The notes beneath the pieces were generated by a model. It searched no databases, was not told the DNA's origin, and worked only from the letters and a program-made list of their open reading frames with translations. 64,000 bases of DNA from DASXUX01 sp036504595 (lineage in GTDB: Bacteria; Planctomycetota; SZUA-567; H5-PLA8): positions 248,001 to 312,000 of the forward strand of contig DASXUX010000030.1 of NCBI GenBank assembly GCA_036504595.1. Reading direction: 5' to 3'. Position 1 is the first letter of the stretch, and every line of letters begins with the position of its first letter. The position numbers and the translations under genes were made by a program. Below are positions 1-8,166 of this stretch, one piece after another.

Positions 1-67
1 TTCGTTGAGGAGTGGACGTTGAGGGGATGAGCAATAGGATTCTGTGAACTGATTGGAGAAGCGCTGA

Positions 68-2404
68 ATGGGCCAGCGCAGTATTTTACGCGACATCCTT
101 ATCGTGCTCTTCGCGCTAGTCGTCGCCGGACTGCTTTTCGTCATTGTACGGCAGAACGATCGCTACGAGCAGCGCGTGATCGACCTGACGAAAATGCAGC
201 GCGACCAGCAGCGCGTCCTGGAAGAACAAAGCGCGGCCGTTCAGGAACTGTTGGCACAGCTCAAGTCTGGCAAAGCGCCGGCGGTGCAGCCGAATCAGCC
301 GCAATCACTCGACGATGCGCGCGCGAAATGGGAACAGCAGTACGCCGATCCCAAGGCCGCACCTGGCGGGACGCTGTATCGCGCGTTTCCCTCCGATCCG
401 GGCTCGCTGAACCCGCTGACCGAGAACGATGCGACGGTCAGCCGTATATATGAGTCCCTCGGCCAGAGCCTGCTCACACGCGACTACAAAAATCCGGACA
501 TCCATGTTCCCTCGCTGGCGACGAGCTGGGACGAGCAACAGGTTTCGTGGGGCATTCCGGCAAAGAATGGCGGCACTCAGATTCTGGCGCAGCTTCAGAA
601 AGACTTGCCACTTGAAGTGAAGAGTTGGCTTAAGCCATCACTCGAACCGGACGGGCGCGTGCGGCTGGAGATCACGAAACTCGGCGACGATTACTTGGCC
701 GAAGTAACCAAGATCGTCCCCGTGGAGGCCTTCACGCCGGTGCAGTGGGTGCAGGCTCGCGCCGTGAAATCAAACCAAACCGGCGGCCCGGATGCGAAGG
801 GCGTGCTAGCGCGTTTTCGTGAATGGGCGGCGAGCCGGCCGGAACTGAAACTCTCGGGCGAGCAGGTTTGGTTCTCGGAAGATGGCTTCAAGTTTCGCGT
901 GCCGGGCGGAAAAGAAAACGCAGAAAACTTCGTGAACGAGTTCCTCGCGCAAAAAGAACAGCAGGGGCCGAGCGGGCCGGCGTGGAGCGTGAGCGGCACC
1001 GAAAGCTTCGTTTTTGAGAGCAAACTGCTGTTCACGTTTACGTTGCGGCCGGGCGTGCGATGGAACGACGGTACGCCGCTGAAGGAAAGCGATTTCGTAT
1101 TCAGATTCCGGACCATGAAAGATCCCGGCATCAACTGCCAGGCGACCCGGAACTACTTTCAGGATTGCGAATCGCTCGAAGCGCCGGACAGCCGCACGCT
1201 GCGCTTCACGTGGCGCAAGCTTTACAAAGGCGCCTTTGAACAGTCGGCGGCGTTTGGGCCGTTGGCCGAACATATCTACCACTACACGAACCCCAACGAT
1301 TTCAACAACAGTCCGCACAGCACCGAAGCGTACGGCACGGGCCCCTACAAGCTGCTGGAGTGGAAGCGCGGTCAGCGCCTGGTGCTGGTGCGGAACGAAT
1401 ACTACTGGGGGCTGAAGCCGAATTTCGACCGCGTGCAATACAACATCATTCATGAGAGCAACACGCGGCTGCAAAATCTGGCCGGCAAGGAGCTGGATAT
1501 CAGCGAGCTGACGCCCACGCAGTGGATGTACGAAACGGAAAAGCCGCCGTTCGGCCAGGAACACGGGCTGATACGCTTCAAGCAATACGCGCCAGTCTAC
1601 AGCTACATTGGATGGAACCTGTTGCGGCCGGAGCTTAGCGACAAACGCGTGCGGCGCGCACTGACGATGTCGATCGACCGCGAGAAAATTCTGAACGGCG
1701 TGCTGCGCGGCCTGGGTTCAGTCTCGCACGGAACGTTTTTCGCACTGGGCCCGTATAACGACGCCAACATCAAGCCGTGGCCGTACGATCCGCCGGCCGC
1801 GGCGAAACTCTTTGCGGATGCGGGATGGACGCTCAACAGCAGCGGTTTTCTCGAGAAGGGCGGCAAGACGCTGCGGCTCAGGGTCAGTTTTCCCGCGGGG
1901 CAGGAAACGTACAAAACGGTCTTGATCGCCGCGCAGGACGATTTGAAAAAAGCCGGCGTGCAGTTCGAGCTCGACCCGATCGAGTGGGCCGTGCTGCTGG
2001 AGCGCATCCGCAAACGGAACTTCGACGCCATTGCGCTGGCTTGGCAGTTGGCGTGGGATCCCGACCCCTATCAGCTTTGGCATTCGTCGCAGGCGGCCGG
2101 AGAAGGCAGCAACCACTGCAGCTTCGCCAATGCGGAGGCCGATGCGATCATCGAGCAGCTCCGGCGCACCTTCGAGACGAAAAAGCGCATCGAACTTTGC
2201 AACCGCTTTGACGCGCTGCTGCATGATGAGCAGCCGTATACGTTCATGTTCAATCGGATGGACCTGTATGGGATGAACGCCGACATACAGAACGCGTTTT
2301 TGCCGCTGAAAGCCGGCGAAACTCGAAACCTTTATCTCCCCATCTTCGGCGCGCAGGCATATTCGCAGTATTGGTGGATGCCGAAGCAATATCAGCACAA
2401 ATAG
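68..2404 (+). CDS. Membrane-anchored family 5 peptide ABC transporter substrate-binding protein
   Basis: Extracellular solute-binding protein of the oligopeptide/dipeptide type (SBP_bac_5), expected to capture peptides for the transporter whose ATPases lie just downstream on the other strand. Residues 9-26 form one transmembrane helix instead of a lipobox signal peptide. They are followed by a coiled-coil-like stretch (about 30-70) and the binding domain from about residue 99. The family motif FTLRPGVRWNDGTPL is at about 320-335 and DPDPYQLWHSS lies near the end. At 778 residues it is about 200 longer than usual; the extra length is the N-terminal anchor plus an insert at about 160-315. ATG 68 directly follows a TGA, with GGAG about ten bases upstream. 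No permease gene is visible. Family assignment is firm; the substrate is not. Confidence 0.85.
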   Translation: MGQRSILRDILIVLFALVVAGLLFVIVRQNDRYEQRVIDLTKMQRDQQRVLEEQSAAVQELLAQLKSGKAPAVQPNQPQSLDDARAKWEQQYADPKAAPGGTLYRAFPSDPGSLNPLTENDATVSRIYESLGQSLLTRDYKNPDIHVPSLATSWDEQQVSWGIPAKNGGTQILAQLQKDLPLEVKSWLKPSLEPDGRVRLEITKLGDDYLAEVTKIVPVEAFTPVQWVQARAVKSNQTGGPDAKGVLARFREWAASRPELKLSGEQVWFSEDGFKFRVPGGKENAENFVNEFLAQKEQQGPSGPAWSVSGTESFVFESKLLFTFTLRPGVRWNDGTPLKESDFVFRFRTMKDPGINCQATRNYFQDCESLEAPDSRTLRFTWRKLYKGAFEQSAAFGPLAEHIYHYTNPNDFNNSPHSTEAYGTGPYKLLEWKRGQRLVLVRNEYYWGLKPNFDRVQYNIIHESNTRLQNLAGKELDISELTPTQWMYETEKPPFGQEHGLIRFKQYAPVYSYIGWNLLRPELSDKRVRRALTMSIDREKILNGVLRGLGSVSHGTFFALGPYNDANIKPWPYDPPAAAKLFADAGWTLNSSGFLEKGGKTLRLRVSFPAGQETYKTVLIAAQDDLKKAGVQFELDPIEWAVLLERIRKRNFDAIALAWQLAWDPDPYQLWHSSQAAGEGSNHCSFANAEADAIIEQLRRTFETKKRIELCNRFDALLHDEQPYTFMFNRMDLYGMNADIQNAFLPLKAGETRNLYLPIFGAQAYSQYWWMPKQYQHK

Positions 2405-2467
2405 AGTCAAGAAGTCGAGAGTCGAGGAGTCCAGAAGTCGATGGTTTGTGACGATGCTCGATCGAAC

Positions 2468-3493
2468 TCACTTCACCAATGGACAGCGCACACAATGGCC
2501 GGGCGCGCCCATTTGCTGCAATTCGGGTAGAGCATCGCGGCAGCTTGCGATGGCCAGCGGACAACGAGGTTCGAAGGGACAGCCCGGCGGCGGGTTGATC
2601 GGACTGGGCGGCTCACCGCCCGGAACCTGACGCGTCTTCGCTTCCTCGGGCGTGCGTTTGGGCACCGCGGAAAGCAGCGCGCGGGTGTAGGGGTGGCGCG
2701 GATCGGAGTACAGATCCTTCGTGTCGGCGAGTTCGACCACGTGGCCGAGGTACATCACCGCGACGCGGTGGCTGATGTGCTGAACGACGGACAGGTCGTG
2801 CGCGATGAACAGGTAGCTGATGCCCATCTCCTGCTGCAGGTCCATCAGCAGGTTGATGATTTGCGCCTGCACCGAAACATCGAGCGCGCTCACGGCTTCA
2901 TCGCAGACAATGAACTTCGGATGCACCGCGAGCGCTCGCGCAATGCCCACGCGCTGCCGCTGCCCGCCGGAGAATTCGTGCGGGTAGCGTTCCAACGCGG
3001 CGGCCGGCAAGCCCACGCGGCGCAGAAGCTCCTGGACCCTCTGCCGCCGTTCGCGCGGGCCTGAACCGATGCCGTGGACGATCAGGCCTTCGGCAATGAT
3101 CTGTTCGACGGTCATGCGGGGGTTCAGACTGGAAAACGGGTCCTGAAAAATGATCTGCATCTGCTTGCGGAAGGGGCGCAGTTCCGTTTGCGAAAGCGGG
3201 GCCAGGTTCTGGCCTTCGAATCGAATCTGGCCCCTGGTGGGCTCAATGAGGCGCAGGATCACGCGGCCGAGCGTCGTCTTGCCGCAACCGGATTCACCGA
3301 CGAGGCCGAGCGTTTCGCCCGCGCCCACCGTAAGCGACACGTCGCTGACGGCCTTGACGAAACCGCCCGGCGCGCCGAAGAGACCGTGCTTGATGGGGAA
3401 GTGCTTGGTGACGTGATCCACATCGAGGAGCGGCTTAGCTGCGGCGCCTTCGGCGGGAGCCGGTGTCGTTCGATCTGCGATTTGTGTGCTCAT
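2468..3493 (-). CDS. oppF: Oligopeptide/dipeptide ABC transporter ATP-binding protein (OppF/DppF type)
   Basis: Cytoplasmic ATPase subunit powering peptide uptake. Visible motifs are Walker A GESGCGKTT, Q-loop IIFQDPFSSLNP, signature SGGQRQR, Walker B FIVCDEAVSALD and the switch histidine in IAHDLSVV. The C-terminal oligopeptide-transporter extension with the cysteine cluster CPFEPRCPLAIASC is typical of OppD/OppF. The start at 3493 is chosen because GGAGAA precedes it and its ATG overlaps the oppD stop by 4 nt (ATGA), implying translational coupling; a start at 3541 would lie inside oppD. The region upstream of this ATG consists of short CGCGTCTC-like tandem repeats that also encode the oppD C-terminus. 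Walker B has DEAV rather than the usual DEPV/DEPT. Confidence 0.92.
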   Translation of the reverse strand: MSTQIADRTTPAPAEGAAAKPLLDVDHVTKHFPIKHGLFGAPGGFVKAVSDVSLTVGAGETLGLVGESGCGKTTLGRVILRLIEPTRGQIRFEGQNLAPLSQTELRPFRKQMQIIFQDPFSSLNPRMTVEQIIAEGLIVHGIGSGPRERRQRVQELLRRVGLPAAALERYPHEFSGGQRQRVGIARALAVHPKFIVCDEAVSALDVSVQAQIINLLMDLQQEMGISYLFIAHDLSVVQHISHRVAVMYLGHVVELADTKDLYSDPRHPYTRALLSAVPKRTPEEAKTRQVPGGEPPSPINPPPGCPFEPRCPLAIASCRDALPELQQMGAPGHCVRCPLVK

Positions 3494-4563
3494 TTCTCCG
3501 CGTCTCCGCGTCCCCGCGTCGCCGCGTCTGTCGTACCCCACGCATCAATCCCTTCGGCCTTCGTGTGCCAACAGGCGGCGCGGTGATCGGAATCGTAATC
3601 CACCAATGGCGGCTCTTTTTCAAGGCAGACGGATGTGCGCAGCGGGCAGCGCGGGTTGAAGCGGCAGTTGTCTTCAAATTGAGTGGCTGCCGGGACGATG
3701 CCGGGGATCACCGCGAGGCGCGGCTTCTGTTCGGCGGGCAGGGACGCCCGCCCTACTGCATTCATCCCGCCCGGCCGCGCGCGAAGCAGGCCTTGCGTGT
3801 AGGGGTGCAGGGGGCGGCTGTAGATTTCGGCGGTCGCACAGCATTCGATGATTTTGCCGGCGTACATCACGCAGGTGCGTTCGGCCATTTCGGCGACGAT
3901 GCCCAGATCGTGCGTGATGAGCAGCAGAGAAAGGTGGCGCTGGCGCTGCAGGCTGCGCAGCAGTTCGAGAATCTGCGCCTGAATCGTCACGTCCAGCGCC
4001 GTCGTCGGTTCGTCGGCAATGATCAGTTCGGGCCCGCAGATCAAGGCCATCGCGATGCACACGCGCTGCTTCATGCCGCCGGAGAGTTGATGCGGATAAT
4101 CCATCGCGCGGCGTTCGGGGTCGGGAATCCCAACCTGCCGCAGAGAATCGACCGCTTTCTCCCAAGCCTCTTCGGGAGAGGCCTTCGGGTTGTGCGTCAG
4201 GTAGGCTTCGGAAACCTGATCGCCAATGGCGAAGATTGGGTTGAGCGCGCTCTGCGGCTCCTGGAAGATCATCGCGATCTCTTTGCCGCGCACGTCGCAC
4301 ATCTGCTTTTCGGTCAGCTTCAGCAGATCGCGGCCTTTGAACAGAATCTGGCCGGACGCGATTCGCGCGGGCGGCGTGGCCAGCAGGCGCATGATCGTCA
4401 GGCTGGTGACGGATTTTCCGCAGCCGGATTCGCCGACGAGCGCGACGCACTCGCCGCGCTTGATGTCGAAGCTGATGCCATCGACCGCGCGCGCGACGCC
4501 CACGTCGGTGTCGAAGTGCGTGCGGAGGTCAGAGACGTTGAGTAGTGTTTCTGTGTTAGCCAC
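3490..4563 (-). CDS. oppD: Oligopeptide/dipeptide ABC transporter ATP-binding protein (OppD/DppD type)
   Basis: Partner ATPase of the downstream OppF-like subunit. It shows Walker A GESGCGKSV, Q-loop MIFQEPQSALNP, signature SGGMKQR, Walker B LIIADEPTTALD, the H-loop ITHDLG and the C-terminal cysteine motif CRFNPRCPLRTSVC. Residues about 263-276 (GGMNAVGRASLPAEQKP region) replace the usual short loop before the IPG motif. They are encoded by a palindromic GGGCGGGC-type repeat, so this looks like a repeat insertion kept in frame. The last residues (TRGRGDAEK) come from a CGCGGAGA-like tandem repeat and are probably an extension. Overlaps oppF by 4 nt. No permease gene is adjacent. Confidence 0.92.
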   Translation of the reverse strand: MANTETLLNVSDLRTHFDTDVGVARAVDGISFDIKRGECVALVGESGCGKSVTSLTIMRLLATPPARIASGQILFKGRDLLKLTEKQMCDVRGKEIAMIFQEPQSALNPIFAIGDQVSEAYLTHNPKASPEEAWEKAVDSLRQVGIPDPERRAMDYPHQLSGGMKQRVCIAMALICGPELIIADEPTTALDVTIQAQILELLRSLQRQRHLSLLLITHDLGIVAEMAERTCVMYAGKIIECCATAEIYSRPLHPYTQGLLRARPGGMNAVGRASLPAEQKPRLAVIPGIVPAATQFEDNCRFNPRCPLRTSVCLEKEPPLVDYDSDHRAACWHTKAEGIDAWGTTDAATRGRGDAEK

Positions 4564-4598
4564 ACGCTTATTCTAAACGCAGAGACGCGGAAAGAAAA

Positions 4599-4654
4599 GG
4601 GTTCGGGGTTCAGGGGCTTGCTGTTCTGAACCCCGGACCCCGAACCCTGAACCC
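4599..4654 (-). terminator. Probable intrinsic terminator after the oxidoreductase gene
   Basis: An imperfect inverted repeat has arms GGGTTCGGGGTTCAG (4599-4613) and CTGAACCCC...CCCCGAACCC (from 4626). Read on the minus strand, the hairpin is followed by a T-rich run (TTTTCTTTCC), as expected for termination of the leftward gene ending at 4660. Confidence 0.5.
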
Positions 4655-4659
4655 TAGAT

Positions 4660-5787
4660 TTAGTCCAGCATCGTCGCCGGGTCGCCGTGGATCGGCGGGA
4701 GCGGGTGCGGGCGGACCAGCGCGCCGCCGTTCTCGTACGACTCCATCACCGCCCAGGTGTATTCCAACGCGGCCAGCGCGTCGCGGCCGGAGGCGCGCAG
4801 CGACTCGCGCGGAACCTTGTTGCTGATGTCTTCCAGGAACGCGTGGATGCGGCGCGGGAAGGTCTGGCCGAAATCGGTGATGCCGGTGTTCAGCACTTCG
4901 GGTCCGCCGGCGGCGCCGCCGGACATCTTCTCGGGGCTGGCGGCTTTGTTCGGATCGGGCGCCGGCCAGAACGTGCATTTCTCGATGCAGTTCTCGATGC
5001 AGAACGTGCCGCGCGTGCCGGCCACTTCCAGGCTCCACCAGCCGCCCAGGCCATAGGTCGCGTCGCCGCGCTGGCTGAGCAGATAACCCGAGCATTCGTT
5101 GGCGAAGCGCACGTGGATCGAGCAGCTTGAGACCATCACGTCTTGAGCGCTGCGGCGGCAGCCGGGGCGATTCAGGAAGGCTTGCACATGCGTGACATCG
5201 CCGCAGAAGTAGCGCATGACGCTGAAGGGATGCGAGAGGAATGCTTTCAGATGCGCGTAGGGGAAGCCCCACCAGCGCGAGGATTTTCCAGGCTTGTAGT
5301 TCAGTTCGCCGGAGGAGAAACCCATCTTGTGCAGGCAGTAGACGAGTTCGCCGATGTGGCCTTCGTTCATGTACTGTCTGGCTTTTTCCGCGGGCGGCGT
5401 GAAGTAGTGGTTGAGATTGCAGCCGAGATACAGGTTCTTCTTTGTGGCGTACTCGACCATTTGCCGCGCTTCGTTGACGTCGTTGGAGAGCGGCTTTTCG
5501 ACGAGCACGTGCTTGCCGGCATCCAGCGCCTGCATCGCGGGCTCAAAGTGCCAGCTTCCGTTTTCGTAGCCGCCGGTGGTGACATCGACGATGTCGAGAT
5601 CCTCGTTGCGCAGCATGTCGGCGAGGCTGTAGTAGGCCTTCACGCCGTACTTGGCGGCGGCGTCGTCCGCGCGTTTCTTCACCACATCGCAGACGGCCAC
5701 GAACTTGGAGAGCGGGTCTTTGGAGTGAGCGGCGCAGTGCGTGTCGCCGATGCCGCGCATGCCGATGATGCCGACTTTGAGAGCCAT
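4660..5787 (-). CDS. Gfo/Idh/MocA family oxidoreductase
   Basis: Predicted NAD(P)-dependent dehydrogenase of unknown, probably sugar-derived, substrate. The N-terminal Rossmann fold starts with VGIIGMRGIGDTH and includes the family motif EKPLSNDVNEA at about 95-105. The substrate domain follows, with NLNHYFTPPAEKAR. Length (375 aa) is normal for the family. It lacks a Tat signal, unlike the homologue at 62,699-63,997, so it should be cytoplasmic. It stands alone between the opp genes and recD, reads leftward and is followed by its own terminator. The cysteine-rich stretch CIENCIEKC at about 270 is unusual. The family is secure; the pathway cannot be told from the neighbours. Confidence 0.88.
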   Translation of the reverse strand: MALKVGIIGMRGIGDTHCAAHSKDPLSKFVAVCDVVKKRADDAAAKYGVKAYYSLADMLRNEDLDIVDVTTGGYENGSWHFEPAMQALDAGKHVLVEKPLSNDVNEARQMVEYATKKNLYLGCNLNHYFTPPAEKARQYMNEGHIGELVYCLHKMGFSSGELNYKPGKSSRWWGFPYAHLKAFLSHPFSVMRYFCGDVTHVQAFLNRPGCRRSAQDVMVSSCSIHVRFANECSGYLLSQRGDATYGLGGWWSLEVAGTRGTFCIENCIEKCTFWPAPDPNKAASPEKMSGGAAGGPEVLNTGITDFGQTFPRRIHAFLEDISNKVPRESLRASGRDALAALEYTWAVMESYENGGALVRPHPLPPIHGDPATMLD

Positions 5788-5855
5788 GAGGATTCCTTTC
5801 AGAAGAAGACAGCAGTTTCTTCTACCATTGAGCGCTACCGTTCACAAGAGTAGCG

Positions 5856-5885
5856 AGTGACGCAATCCAGGAGGATTGCGCTACT
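5856..5885. repeat. Palindromic GCGCAATCC repeat (family B), intergenic copy
   Basis: Arms CGCAATCC (5861-5868) and GGATTGCG (5873-5880) form a short hairpin just after the recD stop. The same palindrome occurs three times inside recC (14,675-14,692; 14,697-14,724; 15,250-15,271). Confidence 0.75.
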
Positions 5886-8166
5886 GCACTTCAATCCCCG
5901 ACTGGCGCCGGATGCTGCTTTCGATCGTCTTCGCGAGCACCGCCTTCGTGGCGCAGATCACGACCGACTCCTTCGTCCGCGTCAGGCCGGTGTAGAAGAT
6001 TTCGCGCGTGAGCAGACGGCTGGCGGAAAGGTCGTCAGCGGCCGGAGCGCGGGGCTCGTCAGTATCATCAGGCGCGAGCGATGCAGGCGGGATGCCTGCG
6101 GTACGGTGTTCGGGCGGCAAGACGAGCAGGACGCGGCCGTATTCCGAGCCCTGGCTTTTGTGAACGGTCAGAGCAAACGCGGGCTGCAGGCCGACCAGCG
6201 CGTCGAGCGGCAGCATGCGGAAATCGGGCACGACCTGCTGGCCTTCCGCTTTGGGCCGGTAAAACACCACGCGCTGGCGGCGCTTGCTGTCTTGCAGAAC
6301 GATACCGACGTCGCCGTTATAGACTTCATTCACCGGATCGTTCTTCGTAACCAGGATCGGCTCGCCGCCGAAAAATCCGCCGTATTGGGGCTTTCCGAAC
6401 TTTTCCGAGAGTGTCTTCGCCAGATGGCGATTGATGCCGTCGGAGCCATAGGGACCGGCGCGCACGAGGCACAGAATCTGCGCGCTCATCGCGGCGTCCG
6501 AGAGCTTTTTAATTTCTTCCGGCTGCAGCCCGCCCCTGGGCTGCGTGAAGTCGAACTGCTGCTGGATGCTCTGTACGAGTTCCAGGTAGCCGCGCGCGTA
6601 CTGGTGCTCGGCCCAATTGGCCAGCAAACTCAGCCACTTCCACGTTTTCAGGTCTTCAAGATTCAGCCAGGACAGCGGCCGCTCTTTTCCGGGCCATGCG
6701 GCGCTCAGGTTGCGCGTTTTTGGATCGCTGACGGTCTCGAATTCTTTGGATGCCAACGCTTTCAGCACAGCGGCGCTTTGGCCTGTATTGACGGTCGTCG
6801 CAAGCTGCCGCACTTCCGCGGGCAGGCGCATGCTCTTCGCAAAATCCAGCAGAATCACATGATCGGTCAGCAGGCTGCCGGTGCCGGGGTTTTCCGGCGC
6901 GCCCCGGTCCCCCTCTCCCCCGCGAGGGAGAGGGGTTAGGGGTGAGGGGGCCACCCCGCCGTCCCCAAGCGTTTTTTTCAGCCACGCGAAAACTCCGGCG
7001 CTGAAGTTCGCGCTGCAATCGCGCGGGACCAGGTCGCATAACACCGCGCCGGCGTCCACGGAGGGTAGCTGGTCCTTGTCGCCAACGAGGATCAGCTTGG
7101 CGTCCGGCCGAACGGCATCGAAGAGACGCGCCATCATGCACACGTCCACCATGGAGACTTCGTCCACGATGACGATGTCCGCAGGCAGCGGATTGGCGCG
7201 GTTATAGGCGAAGTCGTTCGTCTGCTCCCGATAACGCAGCAGGCGATGCAGCGTTTTGGGTTCCGGCGGCGCGGCGGCTAGATCTCTGTCGGCATCGGCA
7301 GCTTTGTCTTTCGGTATTCGGGAGAAGTCGGCTCGCAAGGATTCGTCAACGCGGAAGGCGGCGCGGCCGGTGGGCGCGCCGATCATGATGCGGGCGTTGC
7401 TGTTCAGCCGCCGGAGCGCGCGCAAAATACTGGAAACGGTGGCGGTCTTTCCGGTCCCGGGTCCGCCGGAGAGGATCAGGAAGTTCGTCACCATGGCCAG
7501 CGCGACCGCCTGCCGCTGCTGCGGCGTGAATTGGCCCTTCGGCAGCACGGAGGAACCGACGAGAACTTCCTGGAGAATCTTTTTGCACTCGGCGCTCTGC
7601 TTTTCACCAGGGAGTTCGAGCTTCGCCTTCAGCCGCGCGATCAGGTTTGCCTTTAGTTCGCTCTCGTAGGCGTAGTAGCGCTGGAAGTAGAGGAACGAGC
7701 CTTTTTCAGAGCGCACACACACCAGCGGCCTGAAATTCCCGTTCTCTTCGACCAGGCCGCAGCAGCCGCGCGTCACCAGAGCGGCGATGTCACGGTGCAA
7801 CTTCGGCGGCGCCGGCAACGTCGTTTCCAGGCCGGGCGTTTCCTCGGCACTGAGCAGTTCCTGCAATCGGGAGAAGAGCAGGCCCGGATCGGCGGTGGCG
7901 CCGTCGGGGGTGCCTTCCAGTTGAAGACACAGATTGCCTTCTGAAAGCGCGGAGAGCATGCAAATGAGCAGCGCGTGGAGCGACAGGACGTCGTCCTCCT
8001 TGAGCTTCTCGGCGTCAGCGATGTCCGTCAGATCGCGCAGCAGCAAGAATTGGCTGCTCGAAAGCATGCCTTTGCGCACGGCCAGCGCATGAAGCTGGCG
8101 CAGCCGCGATTCACCGGGATTTTCAGTCAAGAGCGCGCGATAGTCGCTGACACGCATCCGGTTCAT
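5881..8166 (-). CDS. recD: Exodeoxyribonuclease V subunit alpha (RecD helicase)
   Basis: 5'-3' superfamily 1 helicase subunit of RecBCD, which processes double-strand breaks. Walker A GGPGTGKTA is at about residue 229-237, motif II IVDEVSMVD at about 332 and the C-terminal motif LTVHKSQGSEYGR at about 662. At 761 residues it is longer than E. coli RecD (608). Two insertions coincide with DNA palindromes: residues about 402-425 (PSPLTPLPRGGEG peptide, arms at 6910-6919 and 6926-6935) and about 684-700 (RTAGIPPAS peptide). Both are peptides typically produced by dispersed intergenic repeats. The gene is last in recC-recB-recD, and its ATG overlaps the recB stop by 4 nt. Confidence 0.93.
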   Translation of the reverse strand: MNRMRVSDYRALLTENPGESRLRQLHALAVRKGMLSSSQFLLLRDLTDIADAEKLKEDDVLSLHALLICMLSALSEGNLCLQLEGTPDGATADPGLLFSRLQELLSAEETPGLETTLPAPPKLHRDIAALVTRGCCGLVEENGNFRPLVCVRSEKGSFLYFQRYYAYESELKANLIARLKAKLELPGEKQSAECKKILQEVLVGSSVLPKGQFTPQQRQAVALAMVTNFLILSGGPGTGKTATVSSILRALRRLNSNARIMIGAPTGRAAFRVDESLRADFSRIPKDKAADADRDLAAAPPEPKTLHRLLRYREQTNDFAYNRANPLPADIVIVDEVSMVDVCMMARLFDAVRPDAKLILVGDKDQLPSVDAGAVLCDLVPRDCSANFSAGVFAWLKKTLGDGGVAPSPLTPLPRGGEGDRGAPENPGTGSLLTDHVILLDFAKSMRLPAEVRQLATTVNTGQSAAVLKALASKEFETVSDPKTRNLSAAWPGKERPLSWLNLEDLKTWKWLSLLANWAEHQYARGYLELVQSIQQQFDFTQPRGGLQPEEIKKLSDAAMSAQILCLVRAGPYGSDGINRHLAKTLSEKFGKPQYGGFFGGEPILVTKNDPVNEVYNGDVGIVLQDSKRRQRVVFYRPKAEGQQVVPDFRMLPLDALVGLQPAFALTVHKSQGSEYGRVLLVLPPEHRTAGIPPASLAPDDTDEPRAPAADDLSASRLLTREIFYTGLTRTKESVVICATKAVLAKTIESSIRRQSGIEVQ
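6910..6935. repeat. CCCTCTCCC palindrome (family A) inside recD
   Basis: Perfect arms CCCCTCTCCC (6910-6919) and GGGAGAGGGG (6926-6935) lie inside recD and are translated in frame. They belong to the same family as the intergenic copies near 61 kb and the prophage integration site. Confidence 0.8.

Noticed and set aside
1..67. End of an upstream gene at the window edge
   Set aside because: Each frame contains early stops and no conserved sequence; it is better treated as intergenic.
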